NCBI GenBank assembly: GCA_027489355.1
Contig: JAIXZY010000016.1
Span: forward strand, 1 to 64,000
Reading direction: 5' to 3'
DNA from: Paracoccaceae bacterium
Lineage (GTDB): Bacteria > Pseudomonadota > Alphaproteobacteria > Rhodobacterales > Rhodobacteraceae
Length of the DNA stretch: 64,000 nucleotides
The position numbers and the translations under genes were made by a program. Of this stretch, positions 18,301 to 27,007 are shown one piece after another; position 1 is the stretch's first letter; every line of letters begins with the position of its first letter. The notes beneath the pieces are model-generated. The model saw only the letters and a list, made by a program, of their open reading frames with translations. It did not search any database and was not told where the DNA came from.

Positions 18301-20573
18301 CGGGCGACCTGGAGTACCACGGCTACACCCGCTACGGCCATGCCTCGTATGCGCTGATGGCCGGGCAGCCCCTGGGCCTGGTCAGCGATTTCCTGGAGCA
18401 GCATCTGGCGGCGGTGACCCATTCCCGCCACGAGAAGACGCGGCGGATCATCACCATGGCCCGGGCAAGCGTGGGCCGGATGCGCGGGCTGGCCGACGAT
18501 CCCTTTGCGCAGGCGTTCGACGATGCCGAGAATTTCCGGCTTTGGACCGACCAGGCGGATGCGACCTCGCTGGCCTATTTCCACAAGTACAAGATGCTGG
18601 AAGCGCAGATGGCGGGCGATCCTGCCGCGGTCCTTCGGCACGCGGGCGGCATGCAGCGCAATCTGGCCGGCATCCTGTCCATGGCCTACCAGCCCTTCTA
18701 CCAGTTCTACGAGGCGCTGGCGCTGGTCGAGCTTTCGGCGCGGCGCGGCCCGCTGCGGCGGAGGTCCATGCTGTTGCGCGCCCGCCACCTGACCCGGCGT
18801 CTGGAGCGGTGGGCGCGGACGGCGCCGCGGACGCTGTCGCATCGGGTGCTGCTGCTGCGCGCCGAACTTGCGGCGGCCGAGGGGCAGCCCGCCCGGGCGA
18901 TCGGGCTGTTCGACGAGGCGATCCATCAGGCACGCCAGGCGGCCGCGCTGCATGACATCGGGCTTTTCCACGAACGCGCGGGCCTGTTCTACCTGCGGCA
19001 GGGCGCCCGCAGGCAGGGGATGGAAAGCCTGTCGGCGGCGCTTCTGGCCCATTCCGACTGGGGCGGTGATGGCTGGCGCGCGGCCCTGATCCTGCGCCAC
19101 CCCGCTCTGGCGGCGCCTCGGTCCGGGGCGGGTTCGGGGAGCGCACAGGTCCCGGCGACGACCTCGGTCGACAGCGGCACGCTGATCCGGGCGGCCGCGG
19201 CCATCGCGCAAAGCAACTCGCTGGAGGAAATGGTCATCCAGGTCCTGCAGGCCGTGGTGCAGAATGCCGGAGCGGACTACGGCGCGCTGCTGCTGGAGGA
19301 GGGCGACGGGCTTGTCGTGCTGGCCGATACCGACGCCGAGGGGGCGGCGCATGTCCGCGCCGACCGCCCCGCGGCCGAGGCGGTTGCGGGGCTGCCGATG
19401 TCGATCCTGGCGCATGTCCGCAGCAGCCGCGAGCGGGTGATCCTTGAGGACGCGATCAGCGACCAGATCTACGGGCGGGACCCCCAGGTGCAGGCGCTGG
19501 GCGCGGCCTCGGTCCTGTGCGTGCCGCTGGTGGCGGGAGCGACGCTTGTGGGGCTGGTCTATCTTCGCAATGCCCGCCTGCGCTCCGCCTTCACCGCAGA
19601 CCGCTGCGATACGGTCGAGGTCCTGGGCGCCCAGGCGGCGGTGTCGATCCAGAACAGCCGCCTTCTGGACCGCCTGCGCGCGGCGCTGGAGCGGCAGGTG
19701 GACCTGACGTCGGCCCATGCCCGCTTCGTGCCGGAAAACTTCCTGGAGATGCTGAAGCGTCCGTCGATCATCGATGTGCGTCTGGGCGACCATCTTCGGG
19801 GCGAGGCGTCGATCCTTTTCTCGGACATCCGGGGGTTCACGCCGCTCATCGAACGGCTGACCCCCACAGAGGCCATCACCTTCATCAACGAGTTCCTGTC
19901 GCTCATGGACCCGGCGGTGCAGGCCAATGGCGGCTTTGTCGACAGCTATATCGGCGATGCGGTCATGGCGGTGTTCGACCGGGGGCCGACGGCGGCCATC
20001 GACGCGGCGCTTGCCATGTCGCGTGCCCTTGCAGACTGGAGCGTGACGAGCCGGACCCCGGACCGCCAGCCTGTCCGCATCGGGATCGGGATCGCGACAG
20101 GGCAGCTGATCTTCGGAACGATCGGCGCGGCCAACCGGCTGAAATGCAGCGTCATCGGCGACACGGTCAACCTGGCCTCGCGGGTCGAGGGGCTGACCAA
20201 GCATTACGGGACGGGGCTTCTGGCGACCGAGGAAACCCTTGCCGGAGTGGGCGAGCCCGGACGCTACCAGACGCGGGAGATCGACCTTGTCACGGTGATC
20301 GGACGGCGGACGCCGGTGCGCCTGTTCGAGATCTTCGATGCCGACCCGACCGAGCTGCGGGCGCGCAAGGCCGCGACGGCGCCCGACCTGGCGCGCGGGC
20401 ATCTGCTTTACCGCGACGGGCGCATCGCCGAGGCGCGCCAGGCCTTCGAGGCGGCGCGGGCGCAGTATCCCGACGATCTGGTGTCATCGCGGCTGATCCT
20501 GCGCTGCCACCGCGAGGAGGCCCAGGGCCACGGGCCGGAATGGACCGGGGTCGAGCATCTGGCCGAGAAGTGA
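15360..20573 (+). CDS. Pseudokinase-ATPase-GAF-nucleotidyl cyclase multidomain signalling protein
   Basis: A cytoplasmic protein of 1,737 residues. Residues 1-265 have a Ser/Thr-kinase fold (YLAPEQSGRMDR, DLYGLGVTLYQLATG), but the catalytic loop reads HGGVNP (near 125) instead of HRDxKxxN and the DFG triplet is DFS (near 145), so it is probably inactive. An ATPase follows with P-loop GPSGSGKS near 303 and FLDDLQWAD as Walker B. Residues about 650-1230 are helical, repeat-like. A GAF domain spans about 1277-1430. A class III cyclase follows, with metal aspartates in FSDIRGF (near 1486) and GDAVMAVF (near 1532) and GDTVNLASR near 1600. It probably makes cyclic nucleotide on sensing a ligand. 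It is likely co-transcribed with the lipoxygenase. Confidence 0.87.
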   Translation: MPADILPEVIECLGRARGCEVYRARLTSGGPPVIVKVAETGAGRQVSASLRREFEITRALAAIPGLRVATECRETPGGPMLVYPDDGLHELASVATFPLPAPLLVPVAERLAAALDGVHAAGIVHGGVNPAAIVGSADLAEVRLADFSMAERGATRAGVVHDAAVLAYLAPEQSGRMDRAVDRRADLYGLGVTLYQLATGVQPFENGDPAVILHRHMTLVPDAPIRLNREVPPHLSQAILRLLAKNPEDRFQSAAEVVEAIRAGAAAPLTIPGRLYGRAALIRDLEQEITSGLVGTSRLIRIAGPSGSGKSALVAELVRPAIRAGASFAQGKFDQLDRARPYAAFTQAFDMLLRRLLAESPDYVALWRKRLLDALSPNGQVLLDLLPNYERLIGPQPKLPQLGLNEAQIRVQLVFRRFVGVLARSDCPLILFLDDLQWADSASVDLIELLLADEGIRNLTIIVAYRANELEPSHPTAVLLSGLYARRHQMQRVELAPLAVGDVIDLVVESLDITPEAARPLARVVAEKTGGNPFFIRQYLMSMARKGHLLREAQTGRWTWDIDAASADKFAPDLAELVAERIVALPEDTLQMVRIASCSGNVFDTDVLALTLDIPPDEVMARMAPALREEIVLPLDRDLSAPHRFRFQHDRVQQSAYGSLSEASRARLHARIGEILLLKSADPQSRRIEIADHLIAGREHLSEPTLLRLRALVLEAAQETMQANAYDASLRYLAAAEGTFRGDLWAQEPELAFRMALQRASIAYLKNEIDTARRTTTELLARPLAVSDRVQVLELVILIETSQLNYRTALQTGRDAIALLGEKLVANPSTVQVLVDLMATRRRVNRIAPDALLQLPRMTDPAKQAVMRVLVLLSAPAYFSEPNLLPMIALKMVRLSLAHGNAPDSAFGYVIYGMLHCAVLGDPKRGLAYGLLACRAASVLGAQTIEGRVLMVYAGFIQHWSAPLTATLPIFLDAADRSISAGDLEYHGYTRYGHASYALMAGQPLGLVSDFLEQHLAAVTHSRHEKTRRIITMARASVGRMRGLADDPFAQAFDDAENFRLWTDQADATSLAYFHKYKMLEAQMAGDPAAVLRHAGGMQRNLAGILSMAYQPFYQFYEALALVELSARRGPLRRRSMLLRARHLTRRLERWARTAPRTLSHRVLLLRAELAAAEGQPARAIGLFDEAIHQARQAAALHDIGLFHERAGLFYLRQGARRQGMESLSAALLAHSDWGGDGWRAALILRHPALAAPRSGAGSGSAQVPATTSVDSGTLIRAAAAIAQSNSLEEMVIQVLQAVVQNAGADYGALLLEEGDGLVVLADTDAEGAAHVRADRPAAEAVAGLPMSILAHVRSSRERVILEDAISDQIYGRDPQVQALGAASVLCVPLVAGATLVGLVYLRNARLRSAFTADRCDTVEVLGAQAAVSIQNSRLLDRLRAALERQVDLTSAHARFVPENFLEMLKRPSIIDVRLGDHLRGEASILFSDIRGFTPLIERLTPTEAITFINEFLSLMDPAVQANGGFVDSYIGDAVMAVFDRGPTAAIDAALAMSRALADWSVTSRTPDRQPVRIGIGIATGQLIFGTIGAANRLKCSVIGDTVNLASRVEGLTKHYGTGLLATEETLAGVGEPGRYQTREIDLVTVIGRRTPVRLFEIFDADPTELRARKAATAPDLARGHLLYRDGRIAEARQAFEAARAQYPDDLVSSRLILRCHREEAQGHGPEWTGVEHLAEK

Positions 20574-20675
20574 GCGCCTCGCCCCTTGCCTGCGGGCGAA
20601 AATCGCGCTTCTGGCTGAATATGGGGAGATTCCGCCGCCGGGGCAGGATAACCTCGCCGCAAGAAGGAGAGACCG

Positions 20676-20996
20676 ATGGCTGCCTATTTCGTCTGCACGA
20701 TGACGGTTCACGACCCGGAGACCTATCGCAAGTATACGGCGCTGACCCCGGCCACGCTGGCGCGCTATGGCGGACGGTTCCTGACGCGGGGCGATCCGGT
20801 GGAAACCATCGAGGGCGGCCCGGTCTTTGCCGAGCGGATGGTTCTGTTGGAGTTTCCCGACCGCGACACGGCGCTGGCCTGGTACAACGACGCCGATTAC
20901 CAGAGTGCGTCCGAGTTCCGCCGCCTGGCCTCGAAAGGCCGGATGATCCTGCAGGCGGGGCGGGACAACTCTGCCGATCCTGATCCGAAGGTGTGA
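20676..20996 (+). CDS. DUF1330 family protein
   Basis: A 106-residue protein with the dimeric alpha-beta-barrel features of DUF1330: an initial strand (AAYFVCTMTVHDPETYRKYTAL), the central RYGGRFLTRG, a strand (MVLLEFPDRDTALAWYND) and PEYQ-like DYQSASEFRR. Function of the family is unknown. A good Shine-Dalgarno (AAGGAG) precedes the ATG. It ends one base before the SDR gene starts, so the two form an operon. Confidence 0.88.
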   Translation: MAAYFVCTMTVHDPETYRKYTALTPATLARYGGRFLTRGDPVETIEGGPVFAERMVLLEFPDRDTALAWYNDADYQSASEFRRLASKGRMILQAGRDNSADPDPKV

Positions 20997-20997
20997 C

Positions 20998-21735
20998 ATG
21001 GATCTGCAGCTGAAAGGACGGGCGGCCCTGGTCTTCGGGGGCTCGCGCGGATTGGGGCGGGCGATCGCCGAGGAGCTGGTGCGCGAAGGGGTGCGGGTGG
21101 TGATCGTCGCCCGCGACGGCGCGCGGCTGGAGCGCGTGGCGGCCGAGATCGGCGCGGTGGCACTTCCGGGCGACCTGTCCCAGCCCGGTGCCGGGCGAAA
21201 GCTGGTCCTGGCGGCGACCGGGCTTCTGGGGCAGTCGCCCGACATCCTGGTGACGAACACGGGCGGGCCGCCGAAAGGGTCGTTCCAGGAAACCACGCCC
21301 GAGGCCTGGGCCGCAGGGTTCCAGGCGCTGTGGATTGCGGCGGTGGATGCGATCCAGGCGGCCCTACCGGCGATGCAGGCCCAGGGTTGGGGCCGCATCC
21401 TGGCGGTGACCTCGGTCGCGGCGAAAGAGCCGCAGCCGGGGCTGGTGATCTCGAACGGGCTGAGGGCGGGGCTGCTGGGTCTGGTGAACACGCTGGCCCG
21501 CGAGGTGGCTGGGCAGGGCATCACCGTGAACGCGCTGCTGCCGGGCTACACGAACACCGACCGGATGGCGGAGCTGGGCGTGGACAATGCCACGATGGGG
21601 CCGAAGATCCCGGCCGGTCGGTTGGGAGAGCCGGAGGAGTTCGCGGCGCTGGCGGCCTTCCTCGCCTCGGGGCGGGCGTCCTATATCACCGGGCAGGCCA
21701 TCGCCGTCGATGGCGGCCTCTTGCAGTCGATCTGA
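20998..21735 (+). CDS. Short-chain dehydrogenase/reductase (SDR)
   Basis: A cytoplasmic oxidoreductase of 245 residues with the Rossmann-fold glycine motif ALVFGGSRGLGRAIAEEL, the NTGG segment in place of NNAG, and a C-terminal ITGQAIAVDGGLL. The serine of the catalytic triad is in AVTSVAAKEP, but the region where YxxxK is expected reads NGLRAGLLGL, so the catalytic Tyr/Lys pair appears substituted. This substitution is seen in a subgroup of 3-oxoacyl-ACP-reductase-like SDRs. Substrate unknown. It sits between the DUF1330 protein and an aminotransferase. Confidence 0.87.
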   Translation: MDLQLKGRAALVFGGSRGLGRAIAEELVREGVRVVIVARDGARLERVAAEIGAVALPGDLSQPGAGRKLVLAATGLLGQSPDILVTNTGGPPKGSFQETTPEAWAAGFQALWIAAVDAIQAALPAMQAQGWGRILAVTSVAAKEPQPGLVISNGLRAGLLGLVNTLAREVAGQGITVNALLPGYTNTDRMAELGVDNATMGPKIPAGRLGEPEEFAALAAFLASGRASYITGQAIAVDGGLLQSI

Positions 21736-21742
21736 GGCGGTC

Positions 21743-22945
21743 ATGGTCAAACGCCCCGCCTTTGCCCGCTGGCTGTCGGACAGCAATGACGTCACCCGGA
21801 CCTTCCTTGCGGCCGGGCAGATCCCCGGCCTGATCAACATGGCGGGCGGCTTGCCCGACCCTTCGACCTGGCCGGTGCCGGAGCTGACCGCGCTGGCCCG
21901 AGCGGCGGTTGCCGACCACCCAGGCGACGCGCTGGCCTATGCGCCGATCGAGGGGCTGCCGGCGCTGCGCGACATGATCGCGGCGCGGTTCTCGGCCCCC
22001 GATCTGGCGCTGGAGCGGAAGAATGTCCTTGTCACCACCGGAGGCATGCAGGCGCTGGACCTGCTGGGCAAGGTGCTGGTCGATCCGGGTCAGGTGATCG
22101 CGGCGCAAAGCCCCGCCTATCTGGGGGCCCTGGACGCCTGGAAGCCGCGCGGGCCACGCTATCGCCCGATGCGGCTTGAGGCTTCCGGTTTCGATCCCGT
22201 GGCCGCGCTGACGGGGGCGCAATTCGCCTATACGGTGCCGAATTTCTCGAACCCCACGGGACGGCTGGTCGGCCTTGACCAACGCCGTGCACTGGTGGCG
22301 GCGGCGCAGGCGACCGGGACCTGGCTGGTCGAGGACGATCCATACGGCACGCTTTACTACGACGGCGCGCCCCTGCCACGGATGCTGGCGCTGGCGGCCA
22401 GCGGCGGGTCTTACGACGGCCCGGTCGTCTATCTGGGAACCCTGTCCAAGGAGCTCGCGCCGGGGCTGCGCGTGGGCTGGGTGATCGCGTCGCCCGAGAT
22501 GATCGAGGCGCTGGTGACGGCGAAGCAGGGGTCCGACATGTCGACCTCGGGCCTGTCGCAGCGGATCACGCTGGATGCCTTCGCCTCGGGCCTGACCGAC
22601 CGGGTGCTGCCGGCCACGCTGGCGCTGTACCGCGCGCGCCGGGATGCCCTGTGTGCGGCGATGGAGGAGCATCTGGGCGATCTCTTCGACTGGGAGGTCC
22701 CGACGGGCGGGATGTTCGTCTGGGCCACGGCACGCGACCCGGCGCTGGACATGGACCGGCTGCTGCGGGTGGGCCTGTCGCATGGCGTCTGCGTCACCCC
22801 CTCCAGCGTCTTTGACCCGGAAGGGCGGAACCGCAGCGCGGTGCGCATCAACTTCACGCTGAACGAACCGGGACGCCTGGTAGAGGGCGTCCGGCGTCTG
22901 GCTGTCGCGGCGCGTGCCACGCTGGCCGAGGCGGTGGCGGTCTAG
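21743..22945 (+). CDS. PLP-dependent aminotransferase (class I/II, LysN/2-aminoadipate type)
   Basis: A fold-type I aminotransferase of 400 residues. Visible blocks are INMAGGLPDPSTWPV, LAYAPIEGLPALRDMIA, VTTGGMQALDLLGKVL, PNFSNPTGRLV, VEDDPYGTLYY and the PLP-lysine block YLGTLSKELAPGLRVGW. C-terminal VRINFTLNE carries the substrate carboxylate arginine. There is no N-terminal GntR DNA-binding domain, so it is an enzyme rather than a MocR regulator. The ATG at 21743 follows GAGGCGG and lies 8 bases after the SDR stop. Its end overlaps the convergent LuxR-type gene by 4 bases. Confidence 0.87.
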   Translation: MVKRPAFARWLSDSNDVTRTFLAAGQIPGLINMAGGLPDPSTWPVPELTALARAAVADHPGDALAYAPIEGLPALRDMIAARFSAPDLALERKNVLVTTGGMQALDLLGKVLVDPGQVIAAQSPAYLGALDAWKPRGPRYRPMRLEASGFDPVAALTGAQFAYTVPNFSNPTGRLVGLDQRRALVAAAQATGTWLVEDDPYGTLYYDGAPLPRMLALAASGGSYDGPVVYLGTLSKELAPGLRVGWVIASPEMIEALVTAKQGSDMSTSGLSQRITLDAFASGLTDRVLPATLALYRARRDALCAAMEEHLGDLFDWEVPTGGMFVWATARDPALDMDRLLRVGLSHGVCVTPSSVFDPEGRNRSAVRINFTLNEPGRLVEGVRRLAVAARATLAEAVAV

Positions 22946-23733
22946 ACCCGACCCAGCGTCTGGATGAAGCGCGAGAAGAGCTCTCCCTGCGAGCTGATCC
23001 GCAGCTTGGTGTAGATGTTGCGCCGGTGGATGCGGACCGTTCCCGGCGAGATGCCAAGGATGCGTCCGACTGCCTCGGCCGAGTGGCCCTTCAGCGTGTG
23101 TTCGACGATCTCGCGCTCACGCGGGGTGAGGACGCCGTCGCCGAAGCTGTGGAAGGAGCGTTCGAGCTGGCTTTGCAGCGCCGACCCGTGGCGGTCCGGG
23201 GCGGTCTGGTCGAAGCGCGAGGGCAGGTCGGCCCAATGGCGGCGGATGCAGGCCTCGACCACGGGCCGGATTTCGGCCAGCGCCTTCATCTCTCGGTTGG
23301 AGAAGGGGCGTTCGTCGCGCATCAGCGACAGGACCACGGTGGCGCCCTGCGGGATGTCGACGAAGAAGCCGATTTCCTCGGCCAGGCCGGTCTGGACATA
23401 GTAGTTGCGGAAGTATTCGCCCTGGTAGAAGCGGTCGGGCGCAAGGTCGCGCATCCGGTAGAGGCCGGCAGGAACGGGACGGGCGACGGCGAGGAAGAAG
23501 GGGTCAAGAAGGTAGGGACCCTCCTGGTAGTCGGTCACGAAGATGCGCCGTTTCGAGGCCGGGAAATCGTCATGCAGGTCGACCGGCCGGGCCGAACCGC
23601 TGTAGCCGAAGACGACTGTATAGGTATAGGGCGCGACGGCTTGCAGAAGGCCGGTCAGGGCCTTGGCGAAATCGTCTTCGCCAATGGCTGCGATGACCGC
23701 GCCGGTCAGCGACAGGAGCGAGGCTTTATCCAT
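22942..23733 (-). CDS. LuxR-family transcriptional regulator
   Basis: A regulator of about 263 residues. The C-terminal LuxR helix-turn-helix is clear (LTPREREIVEHTLKGHSAEAVGRILGISPGTVRIHRRNIYTKL). The N-terminal 190 residues look like a sensory domain without the residues expected for acyl-homoserine-lactone binding. The ATG at 23733 is chosen because AAGGA lies 8 bases upstream; a second ATG at 23742 is too close to it. It is divergent from the polyamine-type ABC operon that begins at 23833 and probably controls that operon. Confidence 0.87.
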   Translation of the reverse strand: MDKASLLSLTGAVIAAIGEDDFAKALTGLLQAVAPYTYTVVFGYSGSARPVDLHDDFPASKRRIFVTDYQEGPYLLDPFFLAVARPVPAGLYRMRDLAPDRFYQGEYFRNYYVQTGLAEEIGFFVDIPQGATVVLSLMRDERPFSNREMKALAEIRPVVEACIRRHWADLPSRFDQTAPDRHGSALQSQLERSFHSFGDGVLTPREREIVEHTLKGHSAEAVGRILGISPGTVRIHRRNIYTKLRISSQGELFSRFIQTLGRV

Positions 23734-23832
23734 CTGACGCATCCTTGCCTGTCAGGTATGCAATTTGGGATATATACATTGGAACGCGTCGTTTCTACGC
23801 TGACCTGCAAAAGAAGGCATATACCCCGCGCG
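23734..23832. promoter_or_regulatory. Divergent intergenic region, regulator versus importer operon
   Basis: This 99-base gap separates two divergently read genes and should hold both promoters and the regulator's binding site. It contains an AT-rich island (GGGATATATACATT at 23768-23781) that stands out in this GC-rich DNA. I cannot assign a convincing -35/-10 pair. Confidence 0.4.
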
Positions 23833-24948
23833 ATGGAAAGCAACCTGAATCCTGCCACCGAGGCGAGAGAAACCCCGATCGCCGAGCTGCGCGATGCCAG
23901 CAAGCATTACGGTGCGGTGGTGGCCGCGCAGGGGCTGAACCTGTCGATCCGGCGGGGCGAGTTCCTATCCTTCCTTGGGCCGTCGGGCTGCGGCAAGACC
24001 ACGGCGCTGCGGATGCTGGCGGGGTTCGAGAGCCCGACCTCGGGCGACGTCCTGCTGGACGGGCAGCGGGTCAACGACGTGCCGCCGCACCAGCGGCCGG
24101 TGAACATGGTGTTCCAGCATTACGCGCTGTTTCCGCACCTGACCGTGGCGCAGAACATTGCCTATGGCCTGCGCCAGCGCCGCCCGCGCCCGGTCGAGGC
24201 CGAGATCTCCCGCGCGGTCGAGCAGGCGCTGGAGACGGTGCGCCTGCCGGGCTTCGGGCCCCGCCGCATCTGGGAGATGTCGGGCGGCCAGCAGCAGAGG
24301 GTGGCACTGGCCCGCGCCATTGTGAACCAGCCGAAGATCCTGCTTCTGGACGAGCCGATGGCCGCGCTGGACAAGAAGCTGCGCCGCGACATGCAGATCG
24401 AGCTGCAGAGCCTGCAGCGCAGTCTGGGGATCACCTTCATCCTGGTCACGCATGACCAGGAAGAGGCGCTGTCGATGTCGGACCGCATCTGCATCATGCG
24501 GGGCGGGAGGATCGTGCAGGTGGGCAGCCCGCGCGATCTGTATGACCGCCCGGCCAGCCGCTATGTCGCGGATTTCGTGGGCAAGTCGAACTTCTTTCCC
24601 GGCCAAATCGCCTCAAGTGCGGCGGGTCGGACGACGCTGGCCGCCGCCGGGGGCCTGATGATCGCCGGCACGGCCCCGGTCGAGATCGCGGCGGGCCGGA
24701 CGGCCACGGCCAGCCTGCGCCCGGAACAGATCGCGCTGCACCGCCGTGCCGAGGGGCTGCCCGTGACCGTGGTCAACCGCATCTTCTTGGGCGAGCACAC
24801 GGAATACCTGGTCCGCCACACCAACCTGGGCGAGTTCCTGGTGCTGGTCTCGCGACAAGCCGAGGCGGCGGAGGGCGGGTTCGAGCCGGGCGATCCGGCG
24901 CACGCCTCGTGGCCCGAGGGGGCCGCGCTGATCCTTGCGGACGACTGA
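23833..24948 (+). CDS. ABC transporter ATP-binding protein, PotA-like
   Basis: A 371-residue ATPase. Walker A is GPSGCGKTT, the Q-loop VFQHYALFPHLT, the signature MSGGQQQRVALARA, Walker B LLLDEPM and the switch histidine ILVTHDQEEAL. C-terminal residues from about 240 form the TOBE-like accessory domain. The frame is open far upstream, but the ATG at 23833 starts the family-conserved region about 20 residues later; its Shine-Dalgarno is weak. It heads the operon ATPase - binding protein - two permeases - SDR. Confidence 0.92.
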   Translation: MESNLNPATEARETPIAELRDASKHYGAVVAAQGLNLSIRRGEFLSFLGPSGCGKTTALRMLAGFESPTSGDVLLDGQRVNDVPPHQRPVNMVFQHYALFPHLTVAQNIAYGLRQRRPRPVEAEISRAVEQALETVRLPGFGPRRIWEMSGGQQQRVALARAIVNQPKILLLDEPMAALDKKLRRDMQIELQSLQRSLGITFILVTHDQEEALSMSDRICIMRGGRIVQVGSPRDLYDRPASRYVADFVGKSNFFPGQIASSAAGRTTLAAAGGLMIAGTAPVEIAAGRTATASLRPEQIALHRRAEGLPVTVVNRIFLGEHTEYLVRHTNLGEFLVLVSRQAEAAEGGFEPGDPAHASWPEGAALILADD

Positions 24949-24979
24949 ACGACAACAAGAACCAACTGGGAGAATGACC

Positions 24980-26140
24980 ATGACAGACCGGAAAGACTTC
25001 CTGACCCGTGAAAAATTCATGGAAGAGCTTTACCGCTACAAGAAGGGCTCGGTGACGCGGCGGCATTTCCTGGGCGTGACGGGCCTGGGGCTGGCGACCA
25101 GCGTCCTTGGCTCGGCCGTGCCCGGCCTGCGCGGGGCGGCCTTTGCGCAAGGGTCGATCGGCGACCGCGTCGTGCTGGCGACCTGGCCGAACTACCACGA
25201 TCCGGCAAACTTCGAGGCCTTCACTGCCGCGACCGGCGCGGCCGTCGACATGAACGTCTTCGGCTCGAACGAGGAGATGCTGGCCAAGCTGCAGGCGGGC
25301 GGTTCGGGCTGGGACATCGTGGTGGCGACGAACTATGCGATCCCGACCTATGTCGAGACCGGCCTGATCGAACCGCTGGACCTGTCGCGCATTCCGAACT
25401 TCGACCCGTCCGCCTATGACCCGCGCTTCGCCTCGCCGGGCGTGATCGAGGGCAAGACCTATGGCATCCCGCGCAACCTGGGCACCACCGGCTATTGCAT
25501 CAACACCGCCGACCTTGAGGGCGGGGCGACGCCGACCACCTGGAAGGAGTACTGGGACCTGACCCGCGGCGCGCTGTCGGGCCGGGTGATCGTGCATGAC
25601 TACCAGCTGACCGCCATTGGCAACGCGCTGAAATACTTCGGCTATTCGTTCAACTCGGTCGATCCTGCGGAACTGGCCGAAGCCGAGAAGCTGCTGATCG
25701 AGGCCAAGCCCCACCTTTTCGCCATCACCTCGGACTACCAGCCCTCGATGCGGTCGGGCGATGCGGCGATGTCGATGTGCTGGACGGGCGACGCGGTGCA
25801 GCTGCAGCGCGACATTCCCGAGATCGCCTACGTCCTGGGCAAGGAAGGCGGCGAGCTTTGGTCCGACTTCTTCACCGTTCCGGCCTCGGCCCCGCACAAG
25901 GACGCGGCCTATGCGCTGATCAACTTCCTGCTGGACCCGCAGATTGGCGCCAAGGAGCAGGCCTTCCACGGCTATCCCACCGGTGACAGCCGGGTGGACG
26001 CGCTGATGCCCGAAGAGGTCCTGAAGGACCCGGTCCTCTATCCGGCGGCCGAGCTTCTGTCGGCGCTGGAATTCGGCGCGGCCGTCACCCTGACCGACCC
26101 CACCCGCGCCGAGATCATGGCGCGTTTCAAGGCGGCCTGA
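24980..26140 (+). CDS. ABC transporter substrate-binding protein with Tat signal, polyamine type
   Basis: A periplasmic binding protein of 386 residues. The N terminus is a twin-arginine signal: TRRHFLG at residues 26-32, a mild hydrophobic stretch and AFA cleavage before QG. Export by Tat suggests folding before export, unlike the Sec-exported homologue at 204-1277. The mature part starts VVLATWPNYHDPANFEAF as in PotD/PotF proteins. Of two nearby ATGs (24974, 24980), the second is better spaced from GGGAGA at 24968-24973. Substrate unknown. Confidence 0.89.
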   Translation: MTDRKDFLTREKFMEELYRYKKGSVTRRHFLGVTGLGLATSVLGSAVPGLRGAAFAQGSIGDRVVLATWPNYHDPANFEAFTAATGAAVDMNVFGSNEEMLAKLQAGGSGWDIVVATNYAIPTYVETGLIEPLDLSRIPNFDPSAYDPRFASPGVIEGKTYGIPRNLGTTGYCINTADLEGGATPTTWKEYWDLTRGALSGRVIVHDYQLTAIGNALKYFGYSFNSVDPAELAEAEKLLIEAKPHLFAITSDYQPSMRSGDAAMSMCWTGDAVQLQRDIPEIAYVLGKEGGELWSDFFTVPASAPHKDAAYALINFLLDPQIGAKEQAFHGYPTGDSRVDALMPEEVLKDPVLYPAAELLSALEFGAAVTLTDPTRAEIMARFKAA

Positions 26141-26143
26141 CCC

Positions 26144-26998
26144 ATGCAGCGGCAGGGCCTTCGCACCTGGCTGTTCCTGGCACCCGCGGGGGCCTGGTTC
26201 CTGTGCATGCTGGTCCTGCCGCTGATCGTCGTCTTTGTCTTTGCCTTCGGCGAACGGGGCGCGGCGGGCGGGTACGTCCCCGCGTTCACATTCGAGAACT
26301 TCGCCAACCTTGGCGCGCGGTGGACGGCGTTCCAGAACACGATGATCCTTGCCCCGGTCGGCACGCTGGCCTGCCTGCTGATCGCCTATCCGCTGGCCTA
26401 TTTCCTGGCCCTGCGCGCCTCGGTCCGTTGGCGGACGTTGCTGCTGATCCTGGTGATCGTGCCGTTCTGGACGTCGATCCTGATCCGCAGCTATGCCTGG
26501 ATCTACCTCCTGGGCGGGCAGGGTATCCCGTCCCTGGTCAAGGCGATGGGCCTGGGAAGCATCCGGCTGATCAACACGCCGTTCTCGGTCCTGGTCGGCA
26601 TCGTCTACGGCTATCTGCCATTGATGGTCTTTCCGATCTATGTCGCGCTGGAACGGCTGGACAAGCGGCTGCTCGAGGCCTCGTCCGACCTGGGGAGCCC
26701 GCCGTGGCGCAGCTTCCTGCAGGTGACGCTGCCCCTGTCGATGCCCGGGGTGGCTACGGGCTGCATGCTGGTCTTCATCCTGCTGATGGGCGAGTTCCTG
26801 ATCCCCGCGCTGCTGGGCGGTGGCAAGGTGTTCTTCATCGGCAACGCGCTGGTGGACCTGTTCCTGCAATCGCGCAACTGGCCGTTCGGAGCCGCGGTGG
26901 CCGTGGCGCTGGTGCTGGTCATGCTGGTCACGGTCGCGGCCTACCTGCGGTTCACCCGCCGCTGGGCGGGCGGGCGCGACGATGTTTCGCTGATGTAG
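26144..26998 (+). CDS. ABC transporter permease, PotB-like
   Basis: A 284-residue inner-membrane permease with about six helices. The first is LFLAPAGAWFLCMLVLPLIVVFVFAF; the EAA loop is LLEASSDLGSPPWRSFLQVTLPLSMPG. The length is that of an ordinary PotB, unlike the long version at 1337. It starts 3 bases after the binding-protein stop and would pair with the next permease. Confidence 0.9.
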   Translation: MQRQGLRTWLFLAPAGAWFLCMLVLPLIVVFVFAFGERGAAGGYVPAFTFENFANLGARWTAFQNTMILAPVGTLACLLIAYPLAYFLALRASVRWRTLLLILVIVPFWTSILIRSYAWIYLLGGQGIPSLVKAMGLGSIRLINTPFSVLVGIVYGYLPLMVFPIYVALERLDKRLLEASSDLGSPPWRSFLQVTLPLSMPGVATGCMLVFILLMGEFLIPALLGGGKVFFIGNALVDLFLQSRNWPFGAAVAVALVLVMLVTVAAYLRFTRRWAGGRDDVSLM

Positions 26999-27007
26999 GG
27001 GCCGGTC

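Noticed and set aside
16482-20402. Minus-strand open frame of about 1,300 codons opposite the kinase-cyclase gene
   Set aside because: Same reasoning: recognisable kinase, ATPase, GAF and cyclase motifs are on the plus strand.
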